Positions 34,496 to 44,029 of a stretch of 64,000 nt of DNA are shown one piece after another. The notes beneath the pieces were generated by a model. The model saw nothing but the letters and a program-made list of their open reading frames with translations, did no database searches and was not told the DNA's origin. Every line of letters starts with the position of its first letter. Within the stretch, counting starts at the first letter, position 1. The stretch is from Alloalcanivorax venustensis ISO4. Lineage in GTDB: Bacteria; Pseudomonadota; Gammaproteobacteria; Pseudomonadales; Alcanivoracaceae. The position numbers and the translations under genes were made by a program. Where the stretch lies: contig NZ_ARXR01000004.1 of NCBI RefSeq assembly GCF_015356855.1, positions 62,001-126,000 on the forward strand, read 5' to 3'.

Positions 34496-35005
34496 CTAAG
34501 CCCGGTCGTAAACGATAAACGAGTAATCGTAGGGGTTGGGGCCTTCCGCCGCGTAATCCTCCCGCGCCACCTCGCGCCATTCGCCGGCGTCGAAATCCGG
34601 GAAGCGGGTGTCGCCGTCCACGTCCGCGTGCACCTGGGTGAGATAGAGACGGTCCGCGCGCGGCAGCGCCAGCCGGTAGATCTGGGCGCCGCCGATCACC
34701 ACCACTTCGTCGTGCCCTTCCACCACCACCAGATGCCCGGCCAGTTCCAGAGCCTGGTCCAGATCCGCCACCACCTTGGCGCCCGGCGCCGAATAGTCCG
34801 GCTGGCGGGTAATCACGATGTTGGTGCGCCCGGGCAGCGGCCCCTTGAGGGACTCCCAGGTATTGCGCCCCATGATGATCGGCTTGCCGAACGTGACCTT
34901 CTTGAAGTACTTCAGGTCGTTGGGCAGGTACCAGGGCAAGGCGTTGTTGCGCCCGATCACATTGTTGGCGGCCTTGGCGGCCATCATCGCCAGACGAAAC
35001 GTCAT
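34496..35005 (-). CDS. folA: Dihydrofolate reductase
   Basis: FolA reduces dihydrofolate to tetrahydrofolate with NADPH, in the cytoplasm, replenishing the pool consumed by ThyA. The 169-residue product has the conserved NNVIGRNNALPWYLPNDLKYFK (catalytic Asp near residue 30), GKPIIMGRNTWESLKGPLPGR, and VIGGAQIYRLALPRADRLYLT. It is the last gene of a leftward thyA-folA unit, 29 bases after thyA. It now borders the methylase/XRE module on its 3' side. Confidence 0.97.
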   Translation of the reverse strand: MTFRLAMMAAKAANNVIGRNNALPWYLPNDLKYFKKVTFGKPIIMGRNTWESLKGPLPGRTNIVITRQPDYSAPGAKVVADLDQALELAGHLVVVEGHDEVVVIGGAQIYRLALPRADRLYLTQVHADVDGDTRFPDFDAGEWREVAREDYAAEGPNPYDYSFIVYDRA

Positions 35006-35034
35006 GGTGGTTCCTTATTGCACGGCGGCGGAGG

Positions 35035-35868
35035 TTACACCGCGATCGGCGCCTTGATGCCGGGATGCGGGTCGTAGCCCTCGAGGGTGAAGTCCTCGAA
35101 CCGGAACGTATAGAGATCACGGACCGCCGGATTCAGGGTCATGGTCGGCAGAGGGCGCGGCGCGCGGGCCAGCTGTTTGTCCGCCTGTTCCACATGGTTG
35201 CTGTAAAGGTGGGCGTCGCCCAGGGTGTGCACGAACTCGCCCGGTTGCAGATCGCAGACCTGGGCGATCATCAGGGTCAGCAGCGCGTAGGAGGCGATAT
35301 TGAACGGCACGCCCAGGAAGATATCGCCGCTGCGCTGGTAGAGCTGGCAGCTCAGCTTGCCGTCGGCCACGTAGAACTGGAACAGGCAATGGCACGGCGG
35401 CAGCGCCTGGCGGCCGTTGGCCGCGTTCTGCTGCGGCGACAGGCGCGGGTCCGGCAGCACCGCCGGGTTCCAGGCGCTCACCACCAGCCGGCGGGAATCC
35501 GGGTTGCGGCGGATCTCCGCCACCACCTCGTCGATCTGGTCGATCACGCCGCCGTCCACGGTGGGCCAGCAGCGCCACTGCTCGCCGTAGACCGGGCCCA
35601 GATCACCGTCCGGGGTGGCCCATTCGTCCCAGATGCTGACGCCGTTTTCCTTCAGATAGCGGATGTTGGTGTCGCCGGCCAGAAACCAGAGCAGCTCATG
35701 GATGATCGATTTCAGGTGCACCTTCTTGGTGGTCACCAGGGGAAAGCCCTCGGCCAGGTCGAACCGCATCTGGTGGCCGAACAACGAATAGGTGCCGGTG
35801 CCGGTGCGGTCGCCCTTATAGGTGCCTTCGTGCCGGGCCCGGTGCAGCAGTTCCAGATATTGCTTCAT
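35035..35868 (-). CDS. thyA: Thymidylate synthase
   Basis: ThyA methylates dUMP to dTMP using methylene-tetrahydrofolate. The 277-residue product has EFGPVYG-like segment [12 protein letters not shown], the active-site cysteine in [12 protein letters not shown], and the dUMP-binding [19 protein letters not shown] near residue 180. Length is slightly above E. coli's 264. It starts four bases before the lgt stop and is followed by folA, the classical lgt-thyA-folA order. Confidence 0.97.
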   Translation of the reverse strand: MKQYLELLHRARHEGTYKGDRTGTGTYSLFGHQMRFDLAEGFPLVTTKKVHLKSIIHELLWFLAGDTNIRYLKENGVSIWDEWATPDGDLGPVYGEQWRCWPTVDGGVIDQIDEVVAEIRRNPDSRRLVVSAWNPAVLPDPRLSPQQNAANGRQALPPCHCLFQFYVADGKLSCQLYQRSGDIFLGVPFNIASYALLTLMIAQVCDLQPGEFVHTLGDAHLYSNHVEQADKQLARAPRPLPTMTLNPAVRDLYTFRFEDFTLEGYDPHPGIKAPIAV

Positions 35869-35872
35869 GGCG

Positions 35873-36673
35873 TCAGCCTCTCTTCAGCGGACGGTCGTCG
35901 TGCTTGTAGGCCCAGGCGATCATGGCGGCGCCGATCACGATCATCGGAATGCTCAGCAGCATGCCCATGGTCAGCCAGCCGCCGGCCAGATAACCCAGGT
36001 GCGCGTCGGGCTCGCGGAAGAACTCCACGAAGGTCCGCGACAGGCCATAGCCGACCCCGAACAGGCCGGTCACCGCCCCGGCCGGGCGCGGCCGCGCCGA
36101 GTACAGCCACAGCACCAGGAACAGCACGATGCCTTCCAGGAAGAATTCATAGAGTTGCGAGGGATGGCGCGCCACGCCCATGGGATCGGACGGAAACACC
36201 ATGGCCCAGGGCGCGTCCGAGGGCCGGCCCCACAGTTCGCCGTTGATGAAATTACCGAAGCGACCAGCGCCCAGGCCGATGGGCACCACCGGCACGGCGA
36301 AATCCGCCACCGAGAAGTAGCGCTTGCCGAATTTACGGGCCAGCAGCCAGAACGCGAACAGCACGCCCAGGGCGCCGCCGTGGAAGCTCATGCCGCCGGT
36401 CCAGATGGCGAACAGCCAGAGCGGGTCGTCCAGGAACTTGCCGAAGTTATAGAACAGCACATAGCCGACCCGGCCACCCAGGATCACGCCCAGCGCCACA
36501 TAGAACACCAGGTCGCTGACCTGGTCGCGGGTCCAGCCGCTGTCCGGCCGCCCGGCGCGCCAGATCAGCAGGCACCAGCCGCCGACGAAGCCGATCAGGT
36601 ACATCAGGCCGTACCAGTGAACCTGCAAGGGACCCAGCGCTATCGCCACCGGGTCGATCTGGGGAAACTCCAT
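35873..36673 (-). CDS. lgt: Prolipoprotein diacylglyceryl transferase
   Basis: Lgt transfers diacylglycerol to the lipobox cysteine of prolipoproteins at the inner membrane; several lipoproteins in this window are its expected clients. The 266-residue product has about seven membrane segments, [15 protein letters not shown] at the N-terminus, the signature [15 protein letters not shown] near residue 143, and [13 protein letters not shown]. It lies four bases upstream of thyA in the same transcript. Confidence 0.96.
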   Translation of the reverse strand: MEFPQIDPVAIALGPLQVHWYGLMYLIGFVGGWCLLIWRAGRPDSGWTRDQVSDLVFYVALGVILGGRVGYVLFYNFGKFLDDPLWLFAIWTGGMSFHGGALGVLFAFWLLARKFGKRYFSVADFAVPVVPIGLGAGRFGNFINGELWGRPSDAPWAMVFPSDPMGVARHPSQLYEFFLEGIVLFLVLWLYSARPRPAGAVTGLFGVGYGLSRTFVEFFREPDAHLGYLAGGWLTMGMLLSIPMIVIGAAMIAWAYKHDDRPLKRG

Positions 36674-36711
36674 GCGAATACTCCGTCAGCGCAGCCCCGG
36701 AACGGGCCGCG

Positions 36712-37518
36712 TCAGTTCAGTATCAATTCCACGCCGATCACGATCAGCACGGCGGCGAAAATGCGCCTCAGGGTCGCCGAAGGCAAGCGGTGGCTGAGCC
36801 GCGCGCCCACCCGCGCCATGGGAAAACTGGTGACCACGATGGCCAGGGCCGCGGGCAGGTACACATAACCCAGACTCCAGGGCGGCAATTCGGTTCGCCC
36901 CCAGCCGGTGGCCACGAAGCCGGCGCTGCCGGCCAGCGCGATGGGCAGGCCGCAGGCAGCGGAGATCGCCACCGCGTTCTGCATCGGCAGCCGGCACCAG
37001 GACAGAAAGGGTACCGTGAGTGAGCCGCCGCCGATACCGAACAGGCTGGAGATGCCGCCGATCACCGAGCCCACCCCGGCCAGGCCGACGCCGCCGGGCA
37101 CCCGCTCGGGCAGGCCGTCCCCGGCGCTCACCGCGCGCCGCCGGCTGAGCAGCATTTGCGCCGCGATCAGCACCGCGAACACGCCGAACAGGCGGGTCAG
37201 CGCGGCGCCGGACAGCCGGTCGGCGACCACCGCGCCGAGCAAGGCGCCCACCACGATGCCCCCCGCCAGCCGCCAGGCCAGCGGCCAGCGCACGAAACCG
37301 GCCACATGGTGGGCGCGCACCGAACTGCCGGCGGTGACGATGATGGTGGCCAACGAGGTACCCACCGCCATCTGCGCCACCACCGCGTCATCGAACCCCA
37401 TCGCGTGGAACAGATAGATCAGCGGCGGCACGATCACCACGCCCCCGCCCAGGCCCAGGGCACCACCCAGCAAACCGGCGAACACGCCGATCAGGGCGCA
37501 GATCAACACAAGCGTCAT
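36712..37518 (-). CDS. TauE/SafE-family (TSUP) membrane permease
   Basis: A 268-residue inner-membrane protein with about eight hydrophobic segments and the TSUP repeats: GALGLGGGVVIVPPLIYLF near the N-terminus and GIGGGSLTVPFLSWC near residue 165. Family members export or import sulfite, sulfonates or other organic anions. The substrate here is unknown. It precedes lgt by 38 bases on the same strand, an arrangement common in Pseudomonas-type genomes. A second TSUP protein (60925) is in the window. Confidence 0.85.
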   Translation of the reverse strand: MTLVLICALIGVFAGLLGGALGLGGGVVIVPPLIYLFHAMGFDDAVVAQMAVGTSLATIIVTAGSSVRAHHVAGFVRWPLAWRLAGGIVVGALLGAVVADRLSGAALTRLFGVFAVLIAAQMLLSRRRAVSAGDGLPERVPGGVGLAGVGSVIGGISSLFGIGGGSLTVPFLSWCRLPMQNAVAISAACGLPIALAGSAGFVATGWGRTELPPWSLGYVYLPAALAIVVTSFPMARVGARLSHRLPSATLRRIFAAVLIVIGVELILN

Positions 37519-37590
37519 TCATGTCCCCTGCTGGAAATGGCGGTTATGCTAGCAGCCCCGTTTTGTTATGTCCCAGGGAACCGGTTACCC

Positions 37591-38343
37591 ATGTGCATTG
37601 TGCTATTCGACTGGCGGCCCGGCGCGGCCACGCCGCTCTCCGTGGCCGCCAACCGCGACGAGTTCCACGCCCGCCCCACCGAGGCGGCGCGCTGGCGCGG
37701 CGACGTCTTCTGCGGCCTGGATATCCGCGCCGGCGGCACCTGGCTGGGCATCCACCGCGACGGCCGCTTCGCGGTGATCACCAATTTCCGCGAGCCGATC
37801 GCCGAACCGGGCGGCGGCGAACGCTCCCGGGGGCTGCTGCCCCAGGCCTTTCTGGAAAGCCGCGACACCCCGGAAGCCTTTTGCGCCGCCCTGGCCGATG
37901 AACAGCACCACTATGCCGGGTTTAATTTACTGGTCGGTGACCGCCGCACGCTCTGGTATCTGAGCAACCGGGGCGCCGCGCCCCGGCCGGTGGACCCCGG
38001 CCTGCACGGCCTCTCCAACGGCCTGCTCGACGAGCCCTGGCCCAAGGTGGCGCGCGGCAAGGCCAACCTGGACCGCGCCCTGGGCCGGGAAGCCGGTCTC
38101 GAAGGGTTGTTGGACGTGGTCAACGACCGCCACCAGCCGGCGGACTCGGAACTGCCCGACACCGGCGTCAGCCGGGAACTGGAACGCCTGGTGGCGCCGG
38201 TGTTCATCCAATCCGACCAATACGGCACCCGCGCCAGCTCGGCGGTGCAGCTGCACCAAGACGGCCACATCGAAATGGCCGAACAGAACTGGCGCCCCGA
38301 CGGCCAACCCGACGGCCCGGTCCGCTACAGCCAGGCGCTCTAA
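37591..38343 (+). CDS. NRDE/TANGO2-family protein
   Basis: A 250-residue protein of the NRDE (transport and Golgi organization 2) family, named for the conserved Asn-Arg-Asp-Glu seen here in SVAANRDEFHARPT (about residue 22). CIVLFDW starts the protein right after Met, leaving Cys2 exposed as in Ntn-type hydrolases, and GTWLGIHRDGRFAVITNFREP follows. Bacterial roles are unclear; eukaryotic relatives are linked to heme and lipid handling. The ATG at 37591 is divergent from the TSUP gene. A REP element lies 12 bases after the stop. Confidence 0.85.
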   Translation: MCIVLFDWRPGAATPLSVAANRDEFHARPTEAARWRGDVFCGLDIRAGGTWLGIHRDGRFAVITNFREPIAEPGGGERSRGLLPQAFLESRDTPEAFCAALADEQHHYAGFNLLVGDRRTLWYLSNRGAAPRPVDPGLHGLSNGLLDEPWPKVARGKANLDRALGREAGLEGLLDVVNDRHQPADSELPDTGVSRELERLVAPVFIQSDQYGTRASSAVQLHQDGHIEMAEQNWRPDGQPDGPVRYSQAL

Positions 38344-38354
38344 GACCCATGAGC

Positions 38355-38418
38355 GTCTCTGGTATCCCGCCGGGTGGCTAAAAGCCACCCTTTCGCGGGC
38401 AAGGCCCGCTCCCACAAA
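38355..38418 (-). repeat. REP element copy E (two-hairpin type)
   Basis: Stem 1 is GCGGGC-type; stem 2 is GGGTGGC/GCCACCC with a TTTTA loop. It sits in the 148-base convergent gap between the NRDE gene and ptsP. The tail carries GGATACCAGAGAC. Confidence 0.9.
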
Positions 38419-38491
38419 TCTTGCTTCGTAGCGCCGCTTTGCGGCTGGCCGCCAAGGAGGTTCGGGCTACAGAGCACCAACCCGCTCGAGC

Positions 38492-40762
38492 TCAGCCGCT
38501 TTTGCGGTGACGGATCAGCTCGCCGAGGCCGGCCTTGGTGAGCTGCAGGTCCACGTAGGAGGCGATCACCTCGCCGTTGTCCATCGCCAGCACCTCGTTG
38601 AGCAGGCGGCGCAGGAAGCCCATGTTGACCTGGCGCACGGCGGCTTTGACGCGCAGCAGGTTGGAGGCGTTCATCGACAGGGCGTCGTAGCCCATCGCCA
38701 TAATCAGCAACGCCGAGGCCGGGTCGCCGGCCATCTCGCCGCACACCGACACCGGCTTGCCTTCCTCGTGGGCCTGCTCCACCACGTGCAGCAGCGCGTG
38801 CAGCACCGCCGGGTGGAAGGAGTTGTACAGGTCGGAGACCTGGCGGTTGTTACGGTCCACCGCCAGCAGATACTGGGTCAGGTCGTTGGTGCCCACGGAC
38901 AGGAAATCGACCCGCTGGGCCAGCGCCCGGGCCTGGTACACCGAGGCGGGCACCTCGATCATCACGCCCACCGGCGGCATCGCCACGTCCACGCCCTCTT
39001 CGCGGACTTCCAGCCAGGCCCGGTGAATCAGGTGCTGCGCTTCCTCGGCCTCGAACACACTGGTGATCATCGGCAGCATGATGCGCAGGTTGTCGAAGCC
39101 CTCCGAGGCCTTGAGCATGGCGCGCACCTGGACGATGAAAATCTCCGGGTGGTCCAGGGTCACGCGGATACCGCGCCAGCCCAGGAAGGGGTTTTCCTCT
39201 TCGATGGGGAAATAGCTGAGCGCCTTGTCGCCGCCGATGTCCAGGGTGCGCATGGTCACCGAATGGGGCGCGAACGGAGACAGCTGCTCGCGGTAAATCA
39301 GCCGCTGCTCCTCTTCCGACGGGAAGCGGTCGCGCACCATGAACGGAATTTCCGTGCGGTACAGCCCCACCCCTTCGGCGCCGCGCTCGATGGAGCGGTT
39401 GATGTCGGTCATCAGGCCGGTGTTCACCTGCAGACAGATGCGTTGGCCGTCCTCGGTCTGCGCCGGCAGGTCGCGCAGTTTTTCCAGGCCCGCCAGCAGA
39501 TGTTTCTCTTCGGCGATGATGTCCTGGAACTGTTCCTTCAGTTCGGCGGTGGCGTTGGCGATCACCCGGCCGCGGAAGCCGTCGATGATCAGCTCCTTGC
39601 CGTCGAGCTTCTTCAGCGGCAGGTTCTGGCAGCCCACCACCGTGGGAATGCCCATGGCGCGGGCGACGATGGCCATGTGCGAGTTGCGCGAGCCGCGCGT
39701 GGTGACAATGCCGGCGAGGCGCTCCTGGGGCATCTCCATCAGCATCGGCGCGGAGATGTCCTCGCCCATCAGGATGCAGGCGTCCGGAAACTCGATCTGC
39801 CGCCGGTTGCGGCTCTGCAGCTGGCCCAGCACCCGGCGGCCCAGGTCGCGCACGTCGGCGGCCCGCTCCCGCAGATAGGGGTCATCCATCATCTCGAAGT
39901 TATGCACATGGGCGTCCACCACCATGCGCAGGGCGCCCTGGGCCCAGTGCCCCTCGCGGATCTTCGCGACCACCTCGGCGGGCAGGGCGTGGCGGTCGAG
40001 CATGCGCAGGTAGACGTCGAACAGCGCCTGTTCCTCGGCGCCCAGGCTCTTCTTGGCGCGCTCGGCCAGATCGCGGATTTCCTGGCGCACCCGCACCAGG
40101 GCCTCGTCGAGCAGGGCGATCTCCGCGTTGACGTCCTCCACTTCCCGGTCCGGCACCGAGGACAGGTCGGTTTCCGGGAACAGCAGCACCGCCTGGCCGA
40201 TGGCCGCGCCGGAGGCGCCGGACTGGCCGTCATAGATGGTGGGCAGTTTCTCGTGGGCGTCGAGCTGTTCGAACAGCGCGCCGGAGGCGTGGGCGTGGGC
40301 GATCACCGCCGACAGCTGCGCCGAGATGGTGACCAGGAAGGCTTCCTCGCTCTGGTCGAAACGGCGCGCGTCGCGCTGCTGCACCACCAGGATGCCGAGC
40401 ACGTCACCGTGGTGCATCACCGGCACGCCGAGGAAGGCGTGGAAGGGGTCCTCGCCGGTTTCCGCCAGGTAGTGGAATTTCGGGTGCGAGAAGGCGTCTT
40501 CCAGGTTGATGGGCTCCTCGCGCAGGCCCACCTGCCCCACCAGACCCTCGGAAAGCCCCAGGCTGACCCGGCCTATCGCCTCGCGCTTGAGGCCCTCGGA
40601 GGCCATCAGCACGTAACGCTCTTCGCTGTTGTTGCGAAGGTAGATGGAACACACCTCGGTGCCCATGGCATCGCGCACGCGCTTGGCCATCAAATCCAGA
40701 GCGGACGGGATGTCAGGCGCGTTGTTCACTTCCTGCACGATGCGGCGCAGGGTATCGAGCAT
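38492..40762 (-). CDS. ptsP: Nitrogen-PTS enzyme I (EI-Ntr)
   Basis: PtsP starts the regulatory PTS-Ntr phosphorelay (PtsP to PtsO to PtsN), which tunes potassium, nitrogen and envelope functions. The 756-residue protein has an N-terminal GAF domain (about 15-165), the EI HPr-binding domain, and the phospho-histidine in TRGSRNSHMAIVARAMG near residue 359. The PEP-binding barrel contains GTNDLTQYLLAVDRNN and SVCGEMAGDP. The ATG at 40762 gives the conserved start MLDTLRRIVQEVNNAPD. rppH lies 19 bases upstream in the same operon, as in enterics and Pseudomonas. Confidence 0.96.
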   Translation of the reverse strand: MLDTLRRIVQEVNNAPDIPSALDLMAKRVRDAMGTEVCSIYLRNNSEERYVLMASEGLKREAIGRVSLGLSEGLVGQVGLREEPINLEDAFSHPKFHYLAETGEDPFHAFLGVPVMHHGDVLGILVVQQRDARRFDQSEEAFLVTISAQLSAVIAHAHASGALFEQLDAHEKLPTIYDGQSGASGAAIGQAVLLFPETDLSSVPDREVEDVNAEIALLDEALVRVRQEIRDLAERAKKSLGAEEQALFDVYLRMLDRHALPAEVVAKIREGHWAQGALRMVVDAHVHNFEMMDDPYLRERAADVRDLGRRVLGQLQSRNRRQIEFPDACILMGEDISAPMLMEMPQERLAGIVTTRGSRNSHMAIVARAMGIPTVVGCQNLPLKKLDGKELIIDGFRGRVIANATAELKEQFQDIIAEEKHLLAGLEKLRDLPAQTEDGQRICLQVNTGLMTDINRSIERGAEGVGLYRTEIPFMVRDRFPSEEEQRLIYREQLSPFAPHSVTMRTLDIGGDKALSYFPIEEENPFLGWRGIRVTLDHPEIFIVQVRAMLKASEGFDNLRIMLPMITSVFEAEEAQHLIHRAWLEVREEGVDVAMPPVGVMIEVPASVYQARALAQRVDFLSVGTNDLTQYLLAVDRNNRQVSDLYNSFHPAVLHALLHVVEQAHEEGKPVSVCGEMAGDPASALLIMAMGYDALSMNASNLLRVKAAVRQVNMGFLRRLLNEVLAMDNGEVIASYVDLQLTKAGLGELIRHRKSG

Positions 40763-40781
40763 GCGGATTCCTCTTAGGCTT

Positions 40782-41282
40782 CTAGTGCTTCTGCAAGGCA
40801 CGCAAGGCCGGTGCCAGCTCGCGCAGGGCCCGGGCGTACACCCCGCGCTTAAAGTGCACCACTTTGCGAATCGGGTACCAGTAGTTCACCCAGCGCCAGT
40901 CCTGGAACTCCGGCACCGGTGAGCGGGCCAGGTCGATGGCCGCTTCGCCCGCCTCCAGACGCAGCAGATACCACTTCTGCCGCTGGCCGATGCAGGTGGG
41001 GCGGTTGCGCGGCGGACGCAGAAAGCGGCGCGGCAGGCGGTAGGTCAGCCAGCCTTCGGTGGTGGCGAGAATGCGCACATGCTCGCGCAACAGGCCGGTT
41101 TCCTCTTCCAGCTCCCGGAACAGGGTCTCTTCCGGGCTTTCACCGGGCATCATGCCGCCCTGGGGAAACTGCCAGGCATCGCGGTTGCCCACCCGGCGAC
41201 CCCAGAACACCCGGCCGTCCGGGCCGGCGATCACAATGCCGACGTTCAGCCGGTATCCTTTGTCGTCAATAATGCCTGTCAT
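40782..41282 (-). CDS. rppH: RNA 5'-pyrophosphohydrolase
   Basis: RppH removes pyrophosphate from 5' ends of mRNA and so triggers RNase E decay. The 166-residue Nudix protein has the box GGMMPGESPEETLFRELEEE with TGL following (about residues 40-62), preceded by the family start IIDDKGYRLNVGIVI. It ends with WVNYWYPIRKVVHFKRGVY. The ATG at 41282 adds four residues (MTGI) to the usual start; longer frames upstream are not conserved. ptsP follows. Confidence 0.94.
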   Translation of the reverse strand: MTGIIDDKGYRLNVGIVIAGPDGRVFWGRRVGNRDAWQFPQGGMMPGESPEETLFRELEEETGLLREHVRILATTEGWLTYRLPRRFLRPPRNRPTCIGQRQKWYLLRLEAGEAAIDLARSPVPEFQDWRWVNYWYPIRKVVHFKRGVYARALRELAPALRALQKH

Positions 41283-41454
41283 TGTCTTCAATCCCGTGGA
41301 AACGACGAGAGCCCGCCGTCCCCCAATTACTGCCATTAAACCTTGCCGGGCCCGGGGCAATCAATCGGCACCCTGAATCAGGCGGATCGCCGGCACCGGT
41401 TCACGGTGCGCCCATCGCCTCTGCTAAGCTAGCGACCCTGACAGGGGAGGGCCC

Positions 41455-42120
41455 ATGACACTGGCTATTTTCGACTTGGACAACACTTTGATCGCCGGAG
41501 ATTCCGACCATCTCTGGGGGGAATTCCTGATCGACCAGGGTATCGTTGATGCTGATGGCTTCAAAGCCGCCAATGACGGTTTCTTCCAGGACTATCAGGA
41601 CGGCCGGCTGGACATCTTCGCGTACCAGGAATTCGTGCTCGGCGTGCTCAAGGGGCGGCCGCTGGAAGAACTCGACCGCCTGCGCCAGCGCTACATGGAC
41701 ACGGTGATCGACAGCATCTGGCTGCCCGCCGCCGAGCAGCTGATCGCCGACCACCGCGAGCGCGGCCACACCCTGATGATCATCACCGCCACCAATGACT
41801 TCATCACCGCGCCCATCGCCGCCCGCCTGGGCGTGCCGTGGCTGATCGCCACCCAGGCGGCCACCGACGCCGACGGCCTCTACACCGGCCGCGTCAAAGG
41901 CATCCCCAGTTATCAGTACGGCAAGGTGGAGCGGCTCTCCGAATGGCTCGTCGAACACCAGGAAACGCTCGACGGCAGCTACTTCTACAGCGATTCCCAC
42001 AACGATCTGCCCTTGCTGCGCAAGGTGGACCACCCGGTGGCCGTGGACCCGGACCCGACCCTGGAACGCCACGCCCGGGAACTGGGCTGGCCGATCCTGT
42101 CGCTGAGGGCGCCGTCGTGA
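41455..42120 (+). CDS. HAD-IB family phosphatase (SerB-like)
   Basis: A 221-residue cytoplasmic phosphatase. Motif I is IFDLDNTLIAGDSD; a helical cap follows. Motif II/III region reads LMIITATNDFITAPIAARLG, and motif IV YSDSHNDLPLLRKVDHPVAV. The pattern fits HAD-IB proteins annotated as phosphoserine or histidinol-phosphatase-like; the exact substrate is unclear. It is divergent from rppH across 172 bases. The next gene's GTG start overlaps its stop (GTGA). Confidence 0.88.
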   Translation: MTLAIFDLDNTLIAGDSDHLWGEFLIDQGIVDADGFKAANDGFFQDYQDGRLDIFAYQEFVLGVLKGRPLEELDRLRQRYMDTVIDSIWLPAAEQLIADHRERGHTLMIITATNDFITAPIAARLGVPWLIATQAATDADGLYTGRVKGIPSYQYGKVERLSEWLVEHQETLDGSYFYSDSHNDLPLLRKVDHPVAVDPDPTLERHARELGWPILSLRAPS

Positions 42121-43085
42121 TCCGCCGTTTCCGCCTCGCCGCCGTCCTGATCGCCACCACCGCGGTCGCCCTGCCCGGCTGCGACCGGCCGCCCGAAGAG
42201 GACACCGCCGCGCGCCCGCCGGCGCCGACGCAAAACGCCGACCAGCCCCTCGAACTGACCACCGACAGCGGCGCCCCCCTGGAAAGCCGGCGCGGCGAGT
42301 GGCGCGACGCGCTGCGTGCCCTGCTGGCGGCGCCGGACGCGGACACGCTGGCCACCGCCGACCGCCGCTGGCGCGACCTGTACGACGCCTTCAACCGCCA
42401 CTACCTGAGCCTGGCCGCGCAGGCCTGCGCCGGCGACCGCCAGGCGCCGCTGCAGCGCCTGGACGCCTGGCCGCTCTACCCGGCCTATGTGGACGCCCTG
42501 CCCGCCTGGCCGGACTCCGGCATCGTCAACGACCCGGCCCTGGAGCTCAGCGCCGCCAGCCTGCGCCGCCAGCAAGGCGCCACCGCCGACGGCGAAGTGG
42601 CCCTGGGGTTCCAGCCGATCCGCTTGCTGATCGCCGGCGCCAAAGGCGCGCCCCGCCAGGCCAAGGACCTGCGCGCGGAAGGGGATGAGCCGGCGGCGGC
42701 CCTGCGCGAACGGCGCCGCACCTACCTGAAACTGGCCGCCGACCAGCTGCAGGCGGACCTCAACGCCCTCGATCGGGACGACGGCCTCAGCCTGACATCG
42801 CTGCGGTGCGCCCTGGAAACCCTGGACGACCGCCTCGCCGCGCTCCAGACCCACCGCCAGGCCACCGCGCCCGAGGAAGGCCTGTACATTCCCTCAGTGA
42901 GCGTGGAGATCCTCGAGGAAACCCAGCCGAAGGCGGCCCTGACACAACTGAGCGCCGACGCCAACCGCGACGCCCGCGCCGCCCTGGAAAGCGGCTACCC
43001 CGGCTTCCAAACGGCCCTCGACCAGGCTGTGGAAGAAGACAGCTGGGCCCCGCTCGGTGAATGGCTGCACGCCCACGGGGACTAG
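42117..43085 (+). CDS. Imelysin-like (M75 family) lipoprotein with degenerate motif
   Basis: A 322-residue lipoprotein. The signal peptide ends with lipobox ALPGC (Cys near residue 21), then a Pro/Glu-rich linker. The rest is helical and resembles imelysin/EfeO-type periplasmic proteins: the segments YVDALPAWPDSGIVNDPALELS and VALGFQPIRLLIAGA line up with imelysin's WPDSG and GxHxxE regions. The GxHxxE metal motif reads GFQPIR here, so His and Glu are both replaced. Translation starts with GTG at 42117 inside the upstream stop. Family assignment is from pattern recall; an iron-related role is possible but unproven. Confidence 0.6.
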   Translation: MIRRFRLAAVLIATTAVALPGCDRPPEEDTAARPPAPTQNADQPLELTTDSGAPLESRRGEWRDALRALLAAPDADTLATADRRWRDLYDAFNRHYLSLAAQACAGDRQAPLQRLDAWPLYPAYVDALPAWPDSGIVNDPALELSAASLRRQQGATADGEVALGFQPIRLLIAGAKGAPRQAKDLRAEGDEPAAALRERRRTYLKLAADQLQADLNALDRDDGLSLTSLRCALETLDDRLAALQTHRQATAPEEGLYIPSVSVEILEETQPKAALTQLSADANRDARAALESGYPGFQTALDQAVEEDSWAPLGEWLHAHGD

Positions 43086-43111
43086 GTTGGGCTGTGGCCC
43101 ACCCCACAAAC

Positions 43112-43137
43112 AAAAAAAGCGCGGCCGTAGCCGCGCT
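43112..43137 (-). terminator. Rho-independent terminator of the outer-membrane barrel gene
   Basis: Stem AGCGCGGC/GCCGCGCT with loop CGTA (43118-43137) is followed on the minus strand by a T run (43118-43112). It lies about 54 bases after the stop of the barrel gene. Facing transcripts from the imelysin-like gene meet here. Confidence 0.88.
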
Positions 43138-43190
43138 GGTCCGCCTTCCTTGGCGGGAGTCTTCGTCCTGAAGCAGGATCGGGTCCGGGC

Positions 43191-43799
43191 TTAGAAGTTG
43201 TAGCGCCCGAACACACCGATGTTGTCGGAATCGTCGGTGAAGGCCACCCGGGCGCCCACGTCCCAGGCGCGGTTCAGATTGACCAGGCCCTGGCCGTAGA
43301 CACCGAAGTTACCGTCATAGATATCTTCGTAGAGCACGCCGCCGGACAGCTCCAGCACCTCGGTGGTCTGATGACGCAGGCCGCCGCTCACCGCGTAGCC
43401 CCACTCTTCGTCATTGAAGTCGTTGTCGTCACGGATCACGTCGGCGGTACCGACCAGATCCAGGCCGCGCTGCAGCGGAGTGTGGAAGCCGGCGCCCACG
43501 TACAGGCGGTTGCCGTCCACGTCGTCGCTGCCCGGGCTGTCGTAGTCGCCGTCGTAGAAGCTGGCGCCGCCGCGCAGGAACAGATGCTCGTCCAGGGCGA
43601 AGGAGCCTTCACCGCTGAGCACGTCCACATCCGGGCCGTTGTCGTAATCCCAGTTGTCATAACCGAACTGACCGTAGGTGTACGAGAAGCCGTTGTCGCG
43701 AACCGGCGTGGTCTGCTGGCTCTGGGCCTGGGCGTTGATGCTGGCCAGGGAAGCCGCGGCGATCGCGGATGCCATCAGGGTCTTCTTCAACATTTCCAT
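43191..43799 (-). CDS. Small outer-membrane beta-barrel protein
   Basis: A 202-residue secreted protein with a clear signal peptide (KKTLMASAIAAASLASINAQA, cleavage near residue 23). The mature domain alternates hydrophobic and polar residues in about eight strands (for example LFLRGGASFYDGDY, NRLYVGAGFHTPL, WGYAVSGGLRHQT). It ends with Phe (FGRYNF), the usual BAM recognition end. Acidic Asp/Gly/Tyr loops resemble small OmpA-like or YfaZ-like barrels; the exact family is unknown to me. The ATG at 43799 is followed by a second at 43793. A strong terminator follows. Confidence 0.8.
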   Translation of the reverse strand: MEMLKKTLMASAIAAASLASINAQAQSQQTTPVRDNGFSYTYGQFGYDNWDYDNGPDVDVLSGEGSFALDEHLFLRGGASFYDGDYDSPGSDDVDGNRLYVGAGFHTPLQRGLDLVGTADVIRDDNDFNDEEWGYAVSGGLRHQTTEVLELSGGVLYEDIYDGNFGVYGQGLVNLNRAWDVGARVAFTDDSDNIGVFGRYNF

Positions 43800-43952
43800 G
43801 TCCTCGCTTTCAAATGGTCGATCAGGATGAGCGCCATCATCCACCTGCCCGCGACCCTCTACCAGTACCGGCCTCGCGCTTTATGACCCTTTTATAAAAG
43901 TTTTCATTTTCACGCTTTTTTGTCGTTTTTCAGGCGCACCGCAACGCCTTGC

Positions 43953-43983
43953 TTGACCTTGGGGTTGCCCCAAGGTTTAACAC
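43953..43983 (+). promoter_or_regulatory. CueR-type promoter/operator of copA
   Basis: -35 TTGACC (43953-43958) and -10 TAACAC (43978-43983) are 19 bases apart, the overlong spacing typical of MerR-family activation. The spacer region holds the perfect dyad ACCTTGGGG-TTG-CCCCAAGGT (43956-43976). This closely matches the E. coli copA promoter layout. No cueR gene is in the window. Confidence 0.85.
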
Positions 43984-44029
43984 TGGTCACTGATCGTTGT
44001 TCCCGTTGATCAATACGGAAGCCACCACC

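Noticed and set aside
43112-43137. Terminator for the plus-strand imelysin-like gene
   Set aside because: The run of A precedes the stem on the plus strand; the T run follows it only on the minus strand, so it serves the barrel gene.
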